Below, piece by piece: positions 5,511 to 6,487 of a stretch of DNA of 6,487 bases. The notes under the pieces are model-generated. The model did no database searches. It saw only the letters and a list, made by a program, of their open reading frames with translations, and had not been told where the DNA came from. Location: the NCBI GenBank assembly GCA_030590275.1, contig JAUUYV010000109.1, forward strand, positions 1 through 6,487, written 5' to 3'. Source of the DNA: Porticoccaceae bacterium (GTDB taxonomy: Bacteria; Pseudomonadota; Gammaproteobacteria; Pseudomonadales; Porticoccaceae). How positions within the stretch are numbered: the first letter of the stretch is position 1; each line of letters opens with the position of its first letter. The position numbers and the translations under genes are program-made.

Positions 5511-5642
5511 ATGACATCTAAGACATTAAACACAGTAGCGACCGGTTTTTCGGTCGTTATTATAATTGGCTGGGGTATCTACTGGGGTGTGCAGGTGAAG
5601 GATGTTTTAGATCTACTAGAGCTTGCTAAGGCGTCGTATTAG
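5511..5642 (+). CDS. 43-residue single-pass membrane protein
   Basis: This small gene is easily missed. It has an ATG start with GAGAG six bases upstream (5500-5504) and a TAG stop. Residues 1-11 are polar with one lysine, 13-27 form a hydrophobic helix (FSVVIIIGWGIYWGV) with glycines at 20, 22 and 26 that could pack against another helix, and 28-43 form an acidic-basic amphipathic tail (KDVLDLLELAK). It starts 19 bases after the second DUF6644 gene on the same strand, the spacing expected within an operon. It therefore may be a small accessory subunit of that membrane complex (inferred). I do not recognise the family. A caution is the 6-bp hairpin lying inside it, which could instead be the operon's 3' structure. 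Confidence 0.6.
   Translation: MTSKTLNTVATGFSVVIIIGWGIYWGVQVKDVLDLLELAKASY
5539..5556 (+). other. RNA hairpin inside the 43-residue gene
   Basis: CGACCG (5539-5544) and CGGTCG (5551-5556) form a perfect 6-bp stem around the loop GTTTTT, followed by TTATTATAATT. It spans codons 10-16 of the small gene. It resembles a weak intrinsic terminator or attenuator, but the downstream T tract is interrupted. An incidental fold within coding sequence is equally possible. Confidence 0.4.
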
Positions 5643-5836
5643 CCTCGATAAGCATTCTTCTATGCTCCCCAACGCCTATGTATGCCAACCGAGCCGGGTA
5701 AGTGTTGGGGCTGATTCGTTTGTTAGCATTGCTCTATCTGCAGTTTTAGCTTGTTCTTCAGTGTTTTCTTCGGCTCCCATCGTCAGGAAGTATACGCTTA
5801 AACGCAACTTCCCTTTTTAAATTTAAAATTACCCTA

Positions 5837-6487
5837 TTAGCGCGCGGCCTCTTTTTCCAGGGTGCGCGCTCCTTTCAGCATGCCGATCATGGCATGATTG
5901 TCCTCGTGACAAGCATATTCGAACATCTGGTCTTCGGTCGCAGGCATCGGAATAGCCACCGTAAAGGGTTTGGCAAATGTGGTGGGGTTGTTGACCGTGT
6001 ATTTGTAGACCAGCCTTGATGCGCTAATTCGCGTGAACCTTTCGGTTAGGTGCATGTTCTTGCCTGACCCCACCACACCGTTCCTACCGAGGGCATTAAG
6101 GTTAATAGGCAATTGGAAAGTCGGCGTTTTATCGGTGAAGTTAGTGGTCTCGACGACCAGCGTATCACTATCCTATGGTCGCGTGAATCTCCCGTCCACT
6201 TCTGGATGTCCTTTGGTGGATGCGGACTGCCGTCCATGGGGACAATTCGCACATCGTGAATCATCTCGGTAAAAAGCACTACATGTCTGGGCGTCTGTAT
6301 GATTCGAAGGTTGTTGTTATAGGCACTTGGTGTTAGCGGAGGGCCGGCATTGAAGCTCAGCAGGCAGTGCTCAGAGAGTCCAGGTGATTCAGGTCCTCCC
6401 GGTCGAAATTCACGTTGTCCATCTCAAGTGAGAGGATGTTGCGCACTGATGGAAGGCGTAAGCGGTTCTTTTTAGCCCCGCTAATGC
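5837..6487 (-). pseudogene. broken, partial paralogue of the exported GVHPDLNGIW-type protein
   Basis: Reading left from the window edge, recognisable protein is split between two frames. Segment A (from 6423 to about 6181) includes PGLSEHCLLSFNAGPPLTPS, YNNNLRIIQTP, EMIHDVRIVPMDG and KWTGDSR. Segment B (6172 to the stop at 5837) gives DSDTLVVETTNFTDKTP, MHLTERFTRI, NNPTTFAKPF and FEYACHEDNHAMIGMLKGAR. Joining them restores the family's GDSRG-x-W-[DE]-x-DTLVVETTNFTD core. At the joint one base is missing and the codon at the conserved tryptophan position reads TAG (plus-strand 6173-6175). A further break is likely near 6424, where segment A meets a TGA. Segment B corresponds to residues 188-270 of the exported protein at 3189-4049 (WDGDTLVLDVTG, MHVVERYT, DPKTFTKPW). 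It ends with a double stop, TAA TAG. The gene's 5' part lies outside the window. A sequencing error cannot be excluded, but two adjacent lesions make real decay more likely. Confidence 0.78.

Noticed and set aside
5676..5780. 34-residue minus-strand open frame after the broken gene
   Set aside because: No ribosome site before its ATG, low-complexity polar composition and no recognisable feature; the interval 5643-5836 otherwise shows only a weak CCCCAAC/GTTGGGG pairing (5667-5673 with 5704-5710).
5623..5820. 65-residue plus-strand open frame
   Set aside because: It begins with TTG inside the 43-residue gene, has no ribosome site, and its LSAVLAC string is not near an N-terminus.
6033..6272. 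79-residue plus-strand open frame
   Set aside because: Antisense to the broken paralogue, whose minus-strand protein motifs are clear.

Overview
The protein families point to a Gram-negative, probably marine or aquatic gammaproteobacterium (an Oceanospirillales/Cellvibrionales-like lineage would fit). The cues are DUF6152 and DUF6644 proteins, an outer-membrane-type lipoprotein cytochrome, a HupE/UreJ-like membrane protein, and moderate base composition. This placement is inferred; there is no rRNA or other phylogenetic marker in the window.

Layout. Positions 2-136 hold the last 44 codons of an unrecognised plus-strand gene, closed by a clear intrinsic terminator at 160-183. A lone 93-residue secreted or membrane-anchored hypothetical protein follows (346-627). 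Next is a two-gene plus-strand unit: a HupE/UreJ-like polytopic protein (760-1440) and a single-pass anchor protein with a histidine-containing periplasmic domain (1481-2065). Neither hydrogenase nor urease genes are visible beside it.

The centre of the window is a divergent pair of operons. Reading left on the minus strand: an exported protein of an unnamed family (3189-4049), a small exported DUF6152 protein (2670-3101), and a lipoprotein with a C-terminal CxxCH heme-attachment site (2165-2653). Reading right on the plus strand: two tandem four-helix DUF6644 membrane proteins (4341-4919 and 4970-5491) and a 43-residue single-helix membrane protein (5511-5642). About 290 bp separates the two operons when the TTG start is used. 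That gap carries a 14-bp perfect tandem duplication and an 18-bp tandem repeat of roughly 2.5 copies.

At the right edge (5837-6487, minus strand) lies a broken gene with a frameshift and a nonsense codon within about ten bases. Its protein is a recognisable paralogue of the exported protein at 3189-4049. The central region therefore reads as an uncharacterised cell-envelope module: soluble exported proteins plus a heme protein on one arm, integral membrane proteins on the other. A redox or envelope role is inferred from the single heme motif and the co-location; no substrate can be read from the sequence.

No tRNA, rRNA, CRISPR array, transposase or integrase was seen.
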